Origin: Roseovarius sp. TE539
GTDB taxonomy: Bacteria > Pseudomonadota > Alphaproteobacteria > Rhodobacterales > Rhodobacteraceae
Reading direction: 5' to 3'
Assembly (NCBI RefSeq): GCF_003298505.1
Contig: NZ_QNGB01000004.1
Coordinates: 96,001-160,000 of the forward strand
Length of the DNA stretch: 64,000 bases
The translations under genes were made by a program, and so were the position numbers. Below, piece after piece: positions 31,650 to 41,078 of the stretch (position 1 is its first letter; each line of letters begins with the position of its first letter). Below the pieces are notes generated by a model that saw only the letters and a program-made list of their open reading frames with translations, made no database searches and had not been told where the DNA came from.

Positions 31650-34408
31650 CCATTGGTCCCGTCGGTTTTGCCGCGCCCTGGCTTCTCGTGGCTCTCGCCG
31701 CGCTGCCGATCCTCTGGCTGATCCTGCGCGCTGTGCCGCCGGCGCCGATCCGGCGCCGGTTTCCCGGCGTCGCACTTCTTTTGGGGCTGTCCGATGACGA
31801 CAGAGTGACCGACCGGACGCCATGGTGGCTCCTGCTTCTGCGGATGCTGGCGGTAGCCGCGGTGATCATCGGGCTGGCCGGGCCGGTGCTCGACCCGCGC
31901 GATCCTTCGACGGCCAAGCGGGACGGCCCGCTGCTTCTGGTGATGGATGCAAGTTGGGCATCGGCGCGGGACTGGCCCGCGCAGCGGGCCTTGATGGACA
32001 CCATGCTGGCCGAGGCGGGACGCAACGGGCGTCCGGTTTCCGTCCTCCGGCTCACCGACCCGGAGGCGCCGGTGTTTCGCACCGCCGAGGAGTGGCGCAG
32101 CCGTCTGGCCGGCCTGGCGCCGGAGCCCTGGGTACCGACCACGGCGATGATGGAGGAGGCGGCCGCTTCCCTCGGAGAGCGGTCGTTTGAAAGCCGCTGG
32201 CTGTCGGATGGGCTGCGGCGTGACGGGCGGGCGGCTCTGCTTGCCGCGCTTGAATCCCGAGGCTCCGTCACCGTCATGCAAAGCCCCCGGCCGGTCATCG
32301 CATTGGCGCCCGCAGTGCTGTCGGGAGGGTCCGTCGAACTGTCCGCGCACCGCCTGCGCGCCGGCCCCGACCGGACTGTCACCGTCGAGGCGCATGGCCG
32401 CGACCCATCGGGCGTGCCGCGCATTCTGGCGACACTGCCGCTGGATTTCGCCGCCGGTGAAACCGTCGCCGAAGGGGGGCTGAACCTGCCGTCCGAGCTG
32501 CGCGCCCGCCTGACACGGTTCGAGATCGCAGGTCAGGCCCATGCCGGCGCGGTCACGCTCACCGATGACAGTCTGCGCCGTCGCGAAGTGGCTCTGATCG
32601 CCGGCCGCGAGGACCGTGAGGGGCTTGAGCTTCTGTCACCGCTTCATTACCTTGAACAGGCCCTCGCCCCGGCCGCCGACATGCTGGACGGCGCCCTGAT
32701 GGACATGCTGCCCGCCAAACCGGACGTGATCGTGCTGGCCGATGTCGCCACTCTCTCTCAGGCTGAACGGGACGCCCTTATGGAGTGGACCGAGAATGGC
32801 GGCATGCTGCTGCGGTTCGCCGGGCCGCGGCTGGCCGCAAGCGATGTGTCGCGCCGCGAGGAGGCACCATTGATGCCTGTGCGTCTGCGCGCCGGCGGCC
32901 GCACCGTGGGCGGTGCCATGAGCTGGGGAGAGCCGAAATCCCTTGCTCCCTTCCCCGAGGACAGCCCGTTTGCAGGCCTGGACATCCCCGATGACGTTCG
33001 GGTGACGGCGCAGGTGATGGCGCAGCCCGATCCGACGCTGGCCGACCGGGTGATCGCGCAGCTTTCGGACGGCACGCCGCTGGTGACGCGCAAGGGAGTC
33101 GGCGCCGGACAGGTGGTGCTGTTTCATGTCACTGCGAACGCCGAATGGTCCTCGCTTCCGTTGTCCGGGCTCTTCGTGCAGATGCTTGAACGGCTGGCGG
33201 TATCGGCGTCTGTTGCCCGTCCCGCGCCGGAGGATCTTGAAGGCACCACATGGCGCCCGGTTCAGGTACTCGACGGTCTCGGCCGTCTGGACGAGGCCGG
33301 CACGCTGCCGGGTGTGGACGGCGCGCGGCTTGTCTCGGCGCCGCTCGGTGCCGATCTGCGCCCGGGGGTTTACCAAGGTCCGGACCGATGGCTGGCGCGC
33401 AACGTTATCGGCTCCGATCCGGCCCTTGCCCCGGCCGCATGGCCGCCGCGCGTGGACGTGACAAGCCTTTCCCGACCGGCTGAAACACCGCTCGGCGGTT
33501 GGCTTCTTGGCCTGGCTCTCGGGTTGTTGACGGCCGACATCCTTGCCTCCCTGGCCCTGTCCGGACGGCTCTGGCCGGCGCGTGCGGCGCTCGTCCTGGC
33601 GATGGCCCTGACGCTGACGCCCCACACCGGTCACACACAATCCGGGGAGGCCGCCCAACGTGCGATCCGCGCTACCTCGGAGGTGGTGCTGGCGCATGTC
33701 CTAACCGGTGACGAGCAGCTTGACGAGACCGCGCGTGCCGGCCTCGTCGGACTCTCCGAAACCCTGTTCTTTCGCACCTCGGTGGAGCCCGCCGCCCCGA
33801 TCGGCGTGAACCTGGAGACCGACGAGCTGGCTTTCTACCCGCTGCTTTACTGGCCGGTGACGCCGGATCAGCCGATCCCGTCCGATCCCGCCTACGCGAA
33901 GCTCAATGAATACCTGCGCACCGGCGGCATGATCCTTTTCGACACCCGTGACGCGGACGTTGCCGGTTTCGGCACCGCCTCGCCCACCGGGGCAAGGTTG
34001 CAGAGGCTCGTGCGCCCGCTCGACATTCCGCCGCTGGAACCGGTGCCGCAGGACCATGTCCTTACCCGCACATTCTATTTGCTTCAGGATTTTCCGGGCC
34101 GCCACTCGGGGCGGCCGGTCTGGGTCGAAGCCGCGCCCCCTGACGCCGAAAAGATCGAGGGGATGCCCTTCCGCGATCTCAATGACAACGTGACCCCGGT
34201 TGTGATCGGCGGGAATGATTGGGCATCGGCCTGGGCGATGGACGAAAACGGCAATCCGCTCTTTCCGGTGGGCCGGGGGTTTGCCGGGGAACGGCAGCGC
34301 GAACTGGCCTACCGTTTCGGCGTCAACCTCGTGATGCATGTGCTGACCGGCAACTACAAGTCCGATCAGGTGCATGTGCCCGCCCTTCTGGACAGGCTTG
34401 GCCAATGA
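31646..34408 (+). CDS. Large membrane protein with BatA N-terminal and DUF4159 C-terminal domains
   Basis: A 920-residue protein. The N-terminus (about 1-85) is the BatA/aerotolerance-type membrane domain with two hydrophobic helices (FAAPWLLVALAALPILWLIL and WWLLLLRMLAVAAVIIGLAG). The middle (about 90-640) is a degenerate vWA or class-I glutamine-amidotransferase-like region (for example PDVIVLADVATLSQAERDALMEWTENGGMLLRFAG). Two further helices lie near 620-665, and the C-terminal 210 residues are DUF4159 (LAFYPLLYWPVTPDQP, LRTGGMILFDTRD, RELAYRFGVNLVMHVLTGNYKSDQVH). Function unknown; by analogy with Bat operons it should form an envelope complex with MoxR and DUF58. ATGA overlaps occur at both ends. 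Confidence 0.88.
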   Translation: MTIGPVGFAAPWLLVALAALPILWLILRAVPPAPIRRRFPGVALLLGLSDDDRVTDRTPWWLLLLRMLAVAAVIIGLAGPVLDPRDPSTAKRDGPLLLVMDASWASARDWPAQRALMDTMLAEAGRNGRPVSVLRLTDPEAPVFRTAEEWRSRLAGLAPEPWVPTTAMMEEAAASLGERSFESRWLSDGLRRDGRAALLAALESRGSVTVMQSPRPVIALAPAVLSGGSVELSAHRLRAGPDRTVTVEAHGRDPSGVPRILATLPLDFAAGETVAEGGLNLPSELRARLTRFEIAGQAHAGAVTLTDDSLRRREVALIAGREDREGLELLSPLHYLEQALAPAADMLDGALMDMLPAKPDVIVLADVATLSQAERDALMEWTENGGMLLRFAGPRLAASDVSRREEAPLMPVRLRAGGRTVGGAMSWGEPKSLAPFPEDSPFAGLDIPDDVRVTAQVMAQPDPTLADRVIAQLSDGTPLVTRKGVGAGQVVLFHVTANAEWSSLPLSGLFVQMLERLAVSASVARPAPEDLEGTTWRPVQVLDGLGRLDEAGTLPGVDGARLVSAPLGADLRPGVYQGPDRWLARNVIGSDPALAPAAWPPRVDVTSLSRPAETPLGGWLLGLALGLLTADILASLALSGRLWPARAALVLAMALTLTPHTGHTQSGEAAQRAIRATSEVVLAHVLTGDEQLDETARAGLVGLSETLFFRTSVEPAAPIGVNLETDELAFYPLLYWPVTPDQPIPSDPAYAKLNEYLRTGGMILFDTRDADVAGFGTASPTGARLQRLVRPLDIPPLEPVPQDHVLTRTFYLLQDFPGRHSGRPVWVEAAPPDAEKIEGMPFRDLNDNVTPVVIGGNDWASAWAMDENGNPLFPVGRGFAGERQRELAYRFGVNLVMHVLTGNYKSDQVHVPALLDRLGQ

Positions 34409-36456
34409 CCGCATCCGTCGTCTTCGATCCCCTGCTGCCCTGGTGGCTGATTGCCGCGCTGTCTCTGCTTTCGGCGGCGGGAATCGGTGTGGCGCTCTGG
34501 CGCGGGCTTTCCGGTTGGGCCCTGCGCGGACTTGCGGCGCTCGTGGTGCTGGCCGCGCTTGCCGGCCCCGCCTATCAGCGAGAGGATCGTGAAGCACTCA
34601 GCGATATCGTTCTCTTGGTCGAGGATGAAACTGCCAGCCAGTCGCTTGCCGGCCGGGCCCGCACCACCGCCGACAACGCTGACAGGTTGGCCGCCCGGAT
34701 CGAAGAACGTGAAAATACCGAGCTGCGCCGTATAACCGTACCCGATGCGCCTGACAATGGCGGTACCCGCCTGATGACGGCCCTGTCCGAGGCACTGGCC
34801 GAGGAACCGCGCGGCCGCATTGCCGGTGCCGTCCTGCTGTCCGACGGGCAGATTCACGACATCGACCGTGCCCCACGAGTCCCGGCCCCGATGCACCTGC
34901 TGCATACCGGGCGTGATACGGATTGGGACCGGCGGTTGATCGTCGAGAACGCTCCGGCCTTTGCCATTCTGGGCGAGGAGGTGACGCTCACGCTCAGGAT
35001 TGCGGATGACGGGGCCGCGCCCGAGGGCGCCACCGAGGTGCCGCTGGATATTTCGGTCGACGGTGACGCGCCGCAGCGCTTCAGCGTTCCGGTGGGCCGC
35101 GAGGTGCAGTTGCCCCTGACCCTGCCGCATGGCGGGCGCAACGTGCTTCAGTTCACCACCCCCGAGGCCCCGGGCGAACTGACCGATCGCAACAACACTG
35201 CGCTGGTTCAGATCAACGGTGTACGCGACCGGCTCAGCGTCCTTCTCGTATCGGGCGAGCCGCATCCGGGCACGCGTACATGGCGCAATCTTCTGAAATC
35301 CGACAGTTCCGTGGATCTGGTGCATTTCACCATCCTGCGCCCACCGGAGAAACAGGATGGGGTGCCGGTGCGCGAACTTTCCCTAATCGCTTTCCCCACC
35401 CGAGAGCTGTTCCTGGAAAAGATCAACGATTTCGATCTGATCATCTTCGACCGTTACAAGCGTCGCGGCATCCTGCCCGGGATCTATCTGGACAATGTGC
35501 GCAATTACGTCGAAACCGGCGGGGCGGTCCTGTTTGCCGCCGGTCCCGATTTCGCCAGTGCCGACAGTATCTTTCGCTCTCCGGTGGAGGCGATCGTGCC
35601 CGCGCGCCCGACGGCCCGGGTTCTTGAGGAAGGGTATCGCCCTTCGGTCACGGACCTTGGGGCCCGCCATCCCGTGACTGCCGGGCTTCCGTCTCAGCAC
35701 GAGGGGGAATGGGGCCGCTGGCTACGCCAGATCGAGCTGGAAGGCACCGCCGGTGACACGGTGATGACCGGGGCGGACGACCGCCCGCTTCTGGTGCTCG
35801 ACCGGGTCGGGGAAGGGCGCGTGGCGCTGCTGGCCTCCGATCACGCGTGGCTGTGGAATCGTGGTTACGAGGGCGGCGGGCCGCAACTTGAACTGCTGCG
35901 CCGGCTGGCCCACTGGATGATGAAGGAGCCCGAACTCGAGGAAGAGGCCCTGCGCGCCGAGGCGACCGGCCAACGGATGCGAATCATTCGCCGGACGCTC
36001 GGTGACGAGGCCGGGTCCGTGACCATCACGACGCCCTCGGGCGAAACTGTCACCCGCGAACTGGAAAAGGCCGGGCCGGGCCGGTTCGAAGCGTTGTATG
36101 AGGGACCTGAAATCGGGCTTTACCGTCTGGAAAACGGCGACCGTTCAGCGGTGATCGGCCTTGGCCCCGCTGCCCCCGTGGAATTTGAACGCACCATTGC
36201 CTCCGGAGATATCCTCGCCCCGGTGATCGACGGGACTGGCGGCGGGGTCAAGGCTCTGGACGACGGCTTGCCGCGCATCCGCGAGGTCAGTGCCGGGCGC
36301 CCGGCGGCGGGGCGCGGCTGGATCGGCATAACGCCGCGTGGCGCCTATCGCACCCTCAGTGTGTCGCAGACACCGCTGCTACCGGAATGGGCGGTCCTGA
36401 TCCTTGTCTCGGGTCTGATTCTGGGTGGGTGGTTGCGTGAAGGGCGTCGCAGTTGA
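34405..36456 (+). CDS. Large membrane-anchored protein of the MoxR-DUF58-DUF4159 operon
   Basis: A 683-residue protein. Two N-terminal helices (WWLIAALSLLSAAGIGVALW and ALRGLAALVVLAALAGPAY) and one C-terminal helix (EWAVLILVSGLILGGWL) bracket a large domain expected in the periplasm. Inside are a vWA-like strand (SDIVLLVEDETASQSL) lacking the canonical DxSxS, an Ig-like or CARDB-like beta region (about 190-275), and a class-I amidotransferase-like fold (RDRLSVLLVSGEPHPGTRTW, FDLIIFDRYKRRGILPGIYLDNVRNYVETGGAVLFAAG). The last is shared in pattern with its upstream neighbour, suggesting paralogous architecture. No catalytic Cys is visible. Function unknown; last gene of the operon. Confidence 0.85.
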   Translation: MTASVVFDPLLPWWLIAALSLLSAAGIGVALWRGLSGWALRGLAALVVLAALAGPAYQREDREALSDIVLLVEDETASQSLAGRARTTADNADRLAARIEERENTELRRITVPDAPDNGGTRLMTALSEALAEEPRGRIAGAVLLSDGQIHDIDRAPRVPAPMHLLHTGRDTDWDRRLIVENAPAFAILGEEVTLTLRIADDGAAPEGATEVPLDISVDGDAPQRFSVPVGREVQLPLTLPHGGRNVLQFTTPEAPGELTDRNNTALVQINGVRDRLSVLLVSGEPHPGTRTWRNLLKSDSSVDLVHFTILRPPEKQDGVPVRELSLIAFPTRELFLEKINDFDLIIFDRYKRRGILPGIYLDNVRNYVETGGAVLFAAGPDFASADSIFRSPVEAIVPARPTARVLEEGYRPSVTDLGARHPVTAGLPSQHEGEWGRWLRQIELEGTAGDTVMTGADDRPLLVLDRVGEGRVALLASDHAWLWNRGYEGGGPQLELLRRLAHWMMKEPELEEEALRAEATGQRMRIIRRTLGDEAGSVTITTPSGETVTRELEKAGPGRFEALYEGPEIGLYRLENGDRSAVIGLGPAAPVEFERTIASGDILAPVIDGTGGGVKALDDGLPRIREVSAGRPAAGRGWIGITPRGAYRTLSVSQTPLLPEWAVLILVSGLILGGWLREGRRS

Positions 36457-36541
36457 AGATGTGTCGGGAAGATCATGCACGCAAACCCGCGCTGGCCTTC
36501 GGATGCCTTGTCACGATCGCCTTTCAAAACCGGCAGAATGG

Positions 36542-36901
36542 TCAAAAGGGCAAGGGCACCGCAACAGGCTCCCCGTTCCAGCCGTCGATCGAACACCGCG
36601 CCCGCACGTACACAGTGCGGGTGCCGTCGGGAACGGTCACGCTGCTCAGCGAACGGGTGAAGGGTTGTTCGTCCACATGGGGATGATGCAACACGCGCAG
36701 GCCCAGTTGGGTACCTTCCGAATCAAGCACTTCCCAGCCGTCGGCATAATGATCCCAGCCCGTGTCGGGATGTTCGATAGTTACCTCGAAGCGCCAGCCC
36801 ATGCTGGCCTTCTCGACGTTTACATCAACGATTTCGGGCCCTTCCGCAAAGGAAGGTGTTGCAAGGCCGAAACAGAAAAGGATCGCGAGACTCAATCTCA
36901 T
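36542..36901 (-). CDS. Small exported protein, unknown function
   Basis: A 119-residue protein with a clear signal peptide (MRLSLAILFCFGLATPSFA) and a mature domain with an immunoglobulin-like feel: PEIVDVNVEKASMGWRFEVTIEHPDTGWDHYADGWEVLD, TQLGLRVLHHPHVDEQPFTRSL and VYVRARCSIDGWNGEPV. It has a single mature cysteine. I have seen this type only as hypothetical proteins and assign no function. The start at 36901 gives the signal peptide; the 42-codon extension upstream is discarded. It is convergent with the MoxR-type operon and divergent from glcDEF. Confidence 0.8.
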   Translation of the reverse strand: MRLSLAILFCFGLATPSFAEGPEIVDVNVEKASMGWRFEVTIEHPDTGWDHYADGWEVLDSEGTQLGLRVLHHPHVDEQPFTRSLSSVTVPDGTRTVYVRARCSIDGWNGEPVAVPLPF

Positions 36902-37011
36902 GGCGCGATGATAACCATTATTCGGACGTGTGTTGGTCACGTCTGTGTGTAACGGCCCTGGCGTTGCCGGGATGCCACGTTTGCCCCTGCGGCGACACGT
37001 CAGCGGGTTTT

Positions 37012-37050
37012 TCTTGCCCGGACTCAAAATTGGTTATATTTTTTTACCAA
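37012..37050 (+). promoter_or_regulatory. Candidate glcDEF promoter with an inverted repeat around the -10
   Basis: TATATT (37035-37040) fits a -10; TCTTGC or TTGCCC (37012-37019) is the best -35. TTGGT (37030-37034) and ACCAA (37046-37050) form an inverted repeat that flanks the -10, in the most AT-rich stretch of the region. The half-sites resemble FadR/GntR-type operators, but their 11-bp separation is wider than usual. Confidence 0.45.
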
Positions 37051-37066
37051 ATAAAGGAGGCACATC

Positions 37067-38506
37067 ATGGAAATGCCCCGGCCAAATCCGGACGTCCTTG
37101 CCCGAAAGGACGAAATAATAAGGCGGTTGCAAGCGGTTATGCCAAAGGACGCGGTCATTTCCGACGCCGTGGAAACGCGCGCTTATGAATGCGATGCCCT
37201 CACAGCCTACAAGTGTCCGCCCCTTGCCGTTGTTCTGCCAGCCTCGACCGAGGAGGTTTCCGCGGCGTTGCGCGTCTGCCACGAGCTGGGTGTGCCGGTT
37301 GTCCCACGCGGGGCCGGAACCTCACTTGCCGGCGGCGCCTTGCCCAATGAAGACAGCGTGATTCTCGGGGTGGCAAGACTCAACGAAGTCATCGAAACAG
37401 ATTATGAAAACCGCTTTATCCGGGTGCAGTCGGGGCGCACGAACCTGTCGGTTTCCGGTGCCGTGGAGGAGGCCGGTTTCTTCTATGCGCCCGATCCGTC
37501 CAGTCAGCTCGCATGTGCCATCGCCGGCAATATCGCGATGAACTCCGGTGGAGCCCATTGCCTGAAATACGGGGTAACCACCAACAACCTCATGGGCGTC
37601 ACGATGGTCCTGATGGATGGAACGGTTACCCGGATCGGCGGGGCGCATCTGGACGCGCAAGGTCTTGATATTCTCGGGTTGATCTGTGGGTCCGAAGGGC
37701 AACTCGGGGTCGTCACCGAAGCGACCCTGCGCATCCTGCACAAGCCCGAAGGTGCGCGGCCCGTGCTGATCGGTTTCGAGAGCAATGAGACAGCCGGACA
37801 ATGCGTGTCCGACATCATCCGGGCCGGCGTTCTGCCCGTCGCGATCGAATTCATGGATCGCCCCTGCATCCGCGCGACCGAGGATTTCGCCGGCGCCGGC
37901 TATCCCGATTGCGAAGCGCTGTTGATCGTCGAGGTCGAAGGCAGTGACGAAGAGATCGACGAACAACTTGAAATCATTTCGAAAATTGCCCGGCGCCACG
38001 ATCCCGTGGAGCTCAGGCAAAGCGCCTCCGCGGAGGAAAGCGCCCGTATCTGGCTGGGCCGCAAGTCGGCATTCGGGGCGATGGGGCAGATCAATGACTA
38101 CATGTGTCTGGACGGCACCATCCCGGTCAGCCAACTGCCCCTTGTGCTGCGCCGCATCGCCGAGATGTCGGATGAATTCGGCCTCGACGTTGCCAATGTC
38201 TTCCATGCGGGAGACGGGAACATGCATCCGCTGATCCTCTTCGACGCCAACAAACCCGGCGATCTTGAGCGGTGCGAGGCGTTTGGTGCTGAAATCCTCA
38301 AGCTTTGTGTGGAGGTCGGCGGATGCCTGACCGGAGAGCATGGCGTGGGGGTGGAAAAGCGCGACCTCATGCGCAGCCAGTTCGCCCCGCATGATCTGGA
38401 AATGCAGATGGCCGTCAAGGACGTGTTCGACCCCGATTGGCTGTTGAACCCGGCCAAGGTATTCCCGCTTGACGACAGCGCGGGCCGCCGCATCGCCGCG
38501 GAGTGA
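37067..38506 (+). CDS. glcD: Glycolate oxidase subunit GlcD (FAD-binding)
   Basis: A 479-residue FAD-linked oxidase that oxidises glycolate (or D-lactate-like 2-hydroxyacids) to glyoxylate. The PCMH-type FAD domain has VVPRGAGTSLAGGALP, YAPDPSSQLACAIAGNIAMNSGGAHCLKYG and GSEGQLGVVTEATL; the C-terminal cap has DVANVFHAGDGNMHPLILFD and GGCLTGEHGVGVEKRDLM, including the catalytic-site HAGDGN and EHG motifs. AAAGGAGG lies right before the ATG. It forms glcDEF with the next two genes. GlcC-type regulator and glycolate permease genes are not visible in the window. Confidence 0.94.
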   Translation: MEMPRPNPDVLARKDEIIRRLQAVMPKDAVISDAVETRAYECDALTAYKCPPLAVVLPASTEEVSAALRVCHELGVPVVPRGAGTSLAGGALPNEDSVILGVARLNEVIETDYENRFIRVQSGRTNLSVSGAVEEAGFFYAPDPSSQLACAIAGNIAMNSGGAHCLKYGVTTNNLMGVTMVLMDGTVTRIGGAHLDAQGLDILGLICGSEGQLGVVTEATLRILHKPEGARPVLIGFESNETAGQCVSDIIRAGVLPVAIEFMDRPCIRATEDFAGAGYPDCEALLIVEVEGSDEEIDEQLEIISKIARRHDPVELRQSASAEESARIWLGRKSAFGAMGQINDYMCLDGTIPVSQLPLVLRRIAEMSDEFGLDVANVFHAGDGNMHPLILFDANKPGDLERCEAFGAEILKLCVEVGGCLTGEHGVGVEKRDLMRSQFAPHDLEMQMAVKDVFDPDWLLNPAKVFPLDDSAGRRIAAE

Positions 38507-38543
38507 GCAGGGTGGCGGACAAACCCTACCTCCTGAGTCCAGC

Positions 38544-39680
38544 ATGGTGAAACGCTTGAAACCCGGAACCGAAGAAGAGCTTGCCGAGATCATCCGTGAT
38601 GCCGATGGCCCGCTGCATGTCATGGGCGGCGGCACCCGGCCCATCGGCAGGCCCGTGGATGGCGACGAGCTTTCCACCAGTGCGCTCAACGGGATCGTGC
38701 ACTACGAACCCGGTGCGCTGACCCTCGTGGCCAAGGCGGGCACACCCGTTGCCGATATCGAGGCGGCGCTGAAAACCGAGGGCCAGCGCCTTGCATTCGA
38801 GCCGATGGACCACCGCGGGCTTCTGGGCACCGCCGGCTCTCCGACAATCGGCGGTATCTTCGCCGCCAACGTATCCGGTCCGCGCCGGATCCAATGTGGC
38901 GCGGCGCGTGATTTTCTGCTCGGGGTGCGTTTTTCCGATGGCCGGGGCCGCATGATCTCGAATGGCGGCCGGGTGATGAAGAACGTTACCGGCTATGATC
39001 TGGTCAAGCTGATGGCCGGAAGCCACGGTACACTTGGCGTCATTACCGAACTGTCGCTCAAGGTGCTGCCGTCATCCAGGAGCACAGGCGTGTTGCTGAT
39101 GGAGGGGCTCGACGACGCTACGGCCGTTCGCGCACTGTCGCAGGCACTCGGCTCACCTTACGAGGTGACGGGCGCCGCGCATCTGCAAAGAGGCATGACC
39201 GGGCACCCTGTTACGATGATTCGCCTGGAAGGTTCCGAGACCTCCGTCGCTTACCGCCTTTCCGAACTCGGCAAACGGATTGATGCGTTCGCGCAGGTCA
39301 CAGCCGAGACAGATCCCGAACTGGCGCGTGCGGGATGGGCATACATTCGGGATGTAGGGCCTTTTCATGACCGGGCCGGCGATGTCTGGCGCCTGTCGGT
39401 CAAGCCCGGCGATGCGCCCGGTATCGTGGCACAGGTCGATGGCGCTGAAGCGGTATATGATTGGGGTGGCGGGCTTGTCTGGCTTCTTGTGCCGGAAGGC
39501 ACGGGCGCGGGTGCGATCAGGTTCGCGGTATCCGAAAAGGGCGGGCACGCAACGCTTGTGCGCGGGGATAGCACGGGTGGGGCGTTTCAACCCGAACCAG
39601 AACCGCTGGCCGTGCTTTCGGCGGGCCTGCGCGCGCAATTCGATCCGCGCGGCATACTCAATCCGGGGCTGATGGGATAA
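38544..39680 (+). CDS. glcE: Glycolate oxidase subunit GlcE
   Basis: A 378-residue second FAD-binding subunit of glycolate oxidase. The N-terminal half is PCMH-like: LKPGTEEELAEIIRDADGPLHVMGGGTRPIGRP, then EPMDHRGLLGTAGSPTIGGIFAANVSGPRRIQCGAARDFLLGVRF, and GRVMKNVTGYDLVKLMAGSHGTLGVITELSLKVLP, which is diagnostic for GlcE. It lacks the long cap of GlcD and works together with it. The start at 38544 lacks a strong ribosome-binding site; it lies 37 bp after glcD, so translation may be partly coupled. It ends 4 bp before glcF. Confidence 0.93.
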   Translation: MVKRLKPGTEEELAEIIRDADGPLHVMGGGTRPIGRPVDGDELSTSALNGIVHYEPGALTLVAKAGTPVADIEAALKTEGQRLAFEPMDHRGLLGTAGSPTIGGIFAANVSGPRRIQCGAARDFLLGVRFSDGRGRMISNGGRVMKNVTGYDLVKLMAGSHGTLGVITELSLKVLPSSRSTGVLLMEGLDDATAVRALSQALGSPYEVTGAAHLQRGMTGHPVTMIRLEGSETSVAYRLSELGKRIDAFAQVTAETDPELARAGWAYIRDVGPFHDRAGDVWRLSVKPGDAPGIVAQVDGAEAVYDWGGGLVWLLVPEGTGAGAIRFAVSEKGGHATLVRGDSTGGAFQPEPEPLAVLSAGLRAQFDPRGILNPGLMG

Positions 39681-39684
39681 CACG

Positions 39685-40983
39685 ATGCGCACCGACTTCA
39701 CCGAAGAGCAGCTACAGGATCCCGCCACCGCGCGCAGTAATGAAATCCTGCGAGCCTGTGTTCACTGTGGCTTTTGCACCGCAACCTGTCCGACCTACCA
39801 GGTTCTGGGCGACGAACTCGACAGTCCGCGCGGCCGCATCTACCTGATGAAGGACATGCTGGAAAAGGATCGTGATCCGGACGAAAAGACCGTCCGCCAC
39901 ATTGACCGTTGCCTGAGCTGCCTCGCCTGCATGACGACATGTCCCTCTGGTGTACATTACATGCACCTGGTCGATCATGCCCGTGAATACATTGAAAAAC
40001 GCTACCGGCGGCCTGTGGGGGATCGTGCCTTGCGCTGGATCCTGGCACGTATCCTGCCCCATCCCACCAGGTTCAGGCTTGCGCTTCTGGGGGCACGGAT
40101 CGGCCGGCCCTTTGCCTTCCTGATGCCGGATGAGCGTTTGCGTGCCATGCTCGAAATGGCGCCGAAGCAGGTTCCGCCAGTCAGCCGCAATGACGATCCG
40201 CAGACGTTTCCGGCACAGGGCGACAGGCGCCGGCGGGTGGCGTTGATGACCGGTTGCGCACAGAGGGCACTGAATACCGACATCAACGATGCCACAATCC
40301 GCCTGCTGACGCGGTTGGGTTGCGAGGTGGTCGTCGCCGATGGGGCGGGATGCTGCGGCGCGCTGACGCACCACATGGGCAAGACCGCCGAAAGCCACGC
40401 CACAGCGGCAAGGAACATCCGTGCATGGGCCGCCGAGATGGATGGCGCGGGCCTCGATGCGGTGGTGATCAACACCTCGGGCTGCGGCACGACCGTGAAG
40501 GATTACGGGCACATGTTCCGACACGAAACGCTGGCAAACGATGCCGCGCGCGTATCGGATATCGCCATGGATGTCAGCGAGTTGCTCGTCAGCCTCAATC
40601 TGCCCGAAGGCGCCCCCCGGGACATGACCGTGGCCTATCACGCGGCTTGTTCGCTGCAGCATGGTCAACAAATCAAGACCTTTCCGAAGGACTTGTTGAA
40701 GCGTGCCGGTTTCACTGTTGTGGAGCCCGCGGACAGCCACCTTTGCTGCGGTTCTGCCGGCACCTACAACCTGATGCAGCCCACGATCTCGAAGCAACTC
40801 AAGGACCGGAAGGTGCGCAGCCTGGAGGCCAGGACACCCGATGTCATCGCCGCCGGCAATATCGGCTGCATGATGCAGATCGGCGGGGGCACAAGAGTGC
40901 CGGTCGTGCACACGGTCGAACTGCTGGATTGGGCAACCGGAGGCCCGCGCCCACCAGCCCTGGCAGCGGTTCATGCGGCTTGA
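39685..40983 (+). CDS. glcF: Glycolate oxidase iron-sulfur subunit GlcF
   Basis: A 432-residue iron-sulfur protein carrying electrons from GlcDE to the quinone pool. Two 4Fe-4S ferredoxin motifs are near the start (CVHCGFCTATCPTY and CLSCLACMTTCPSGV), followed by two CCG-type domains with GAGCCGALTHHMG, CGTTVKDYGH, HAACSLQHGQ and LCCGSAGTYNL, which bind a non-cubane cluster in the heterodisulfide-reductase family. No membrane helix is evident, so it is a peripheral inner-membrane protein. The ATG lies 4 bp after the glcE stop. Confidence 0.94.
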   Translation: MRTDFTEEQLQDPATARSNEILRACVHCGFCTATCPTYQVLGDELDSPRGRIYLMKDMLEKDRDPDEKTVRHIDRCLSCLACMTTCPSGVHYMHLVDHAREYIEKRYRRPVGDRALRWILARILPHPTRFRLALLGARIGRPFAFLMPDERLRAMLEMAPKQVPPVSRNDDPQTFPAQGDRRRRVALMTGCAQRALNTDINDATIRLLTRLGCEVVVADGAGCCGALTHHMGKTAESHATAARNIRAWAAEMDGAGLDAVVINTSGCGTTVKDYGHMFRHETLANDAARVSDIAMDVSELLVSLNLPEGAPRDMTVAYHAACSLQHGQQIKTFPKDLLKRAGFTVVEPADSHLCCGSAGTYNLMQPTISKQLKDRKVRSLEARTPDVIAAGNIGCMMQIGGGTRVPVVHTVELLDWATGGPRPPALAAVHAA

Positions 40984-41078
40984 AAACCTCTTCCTTCGCT
41001 CTGCGGCCCGCATGCCCAAATTCTGCCTCATAGTGGGGTTACCGAAACGGACAGAGTTTCTTGCATGCGGGGTCCCCT

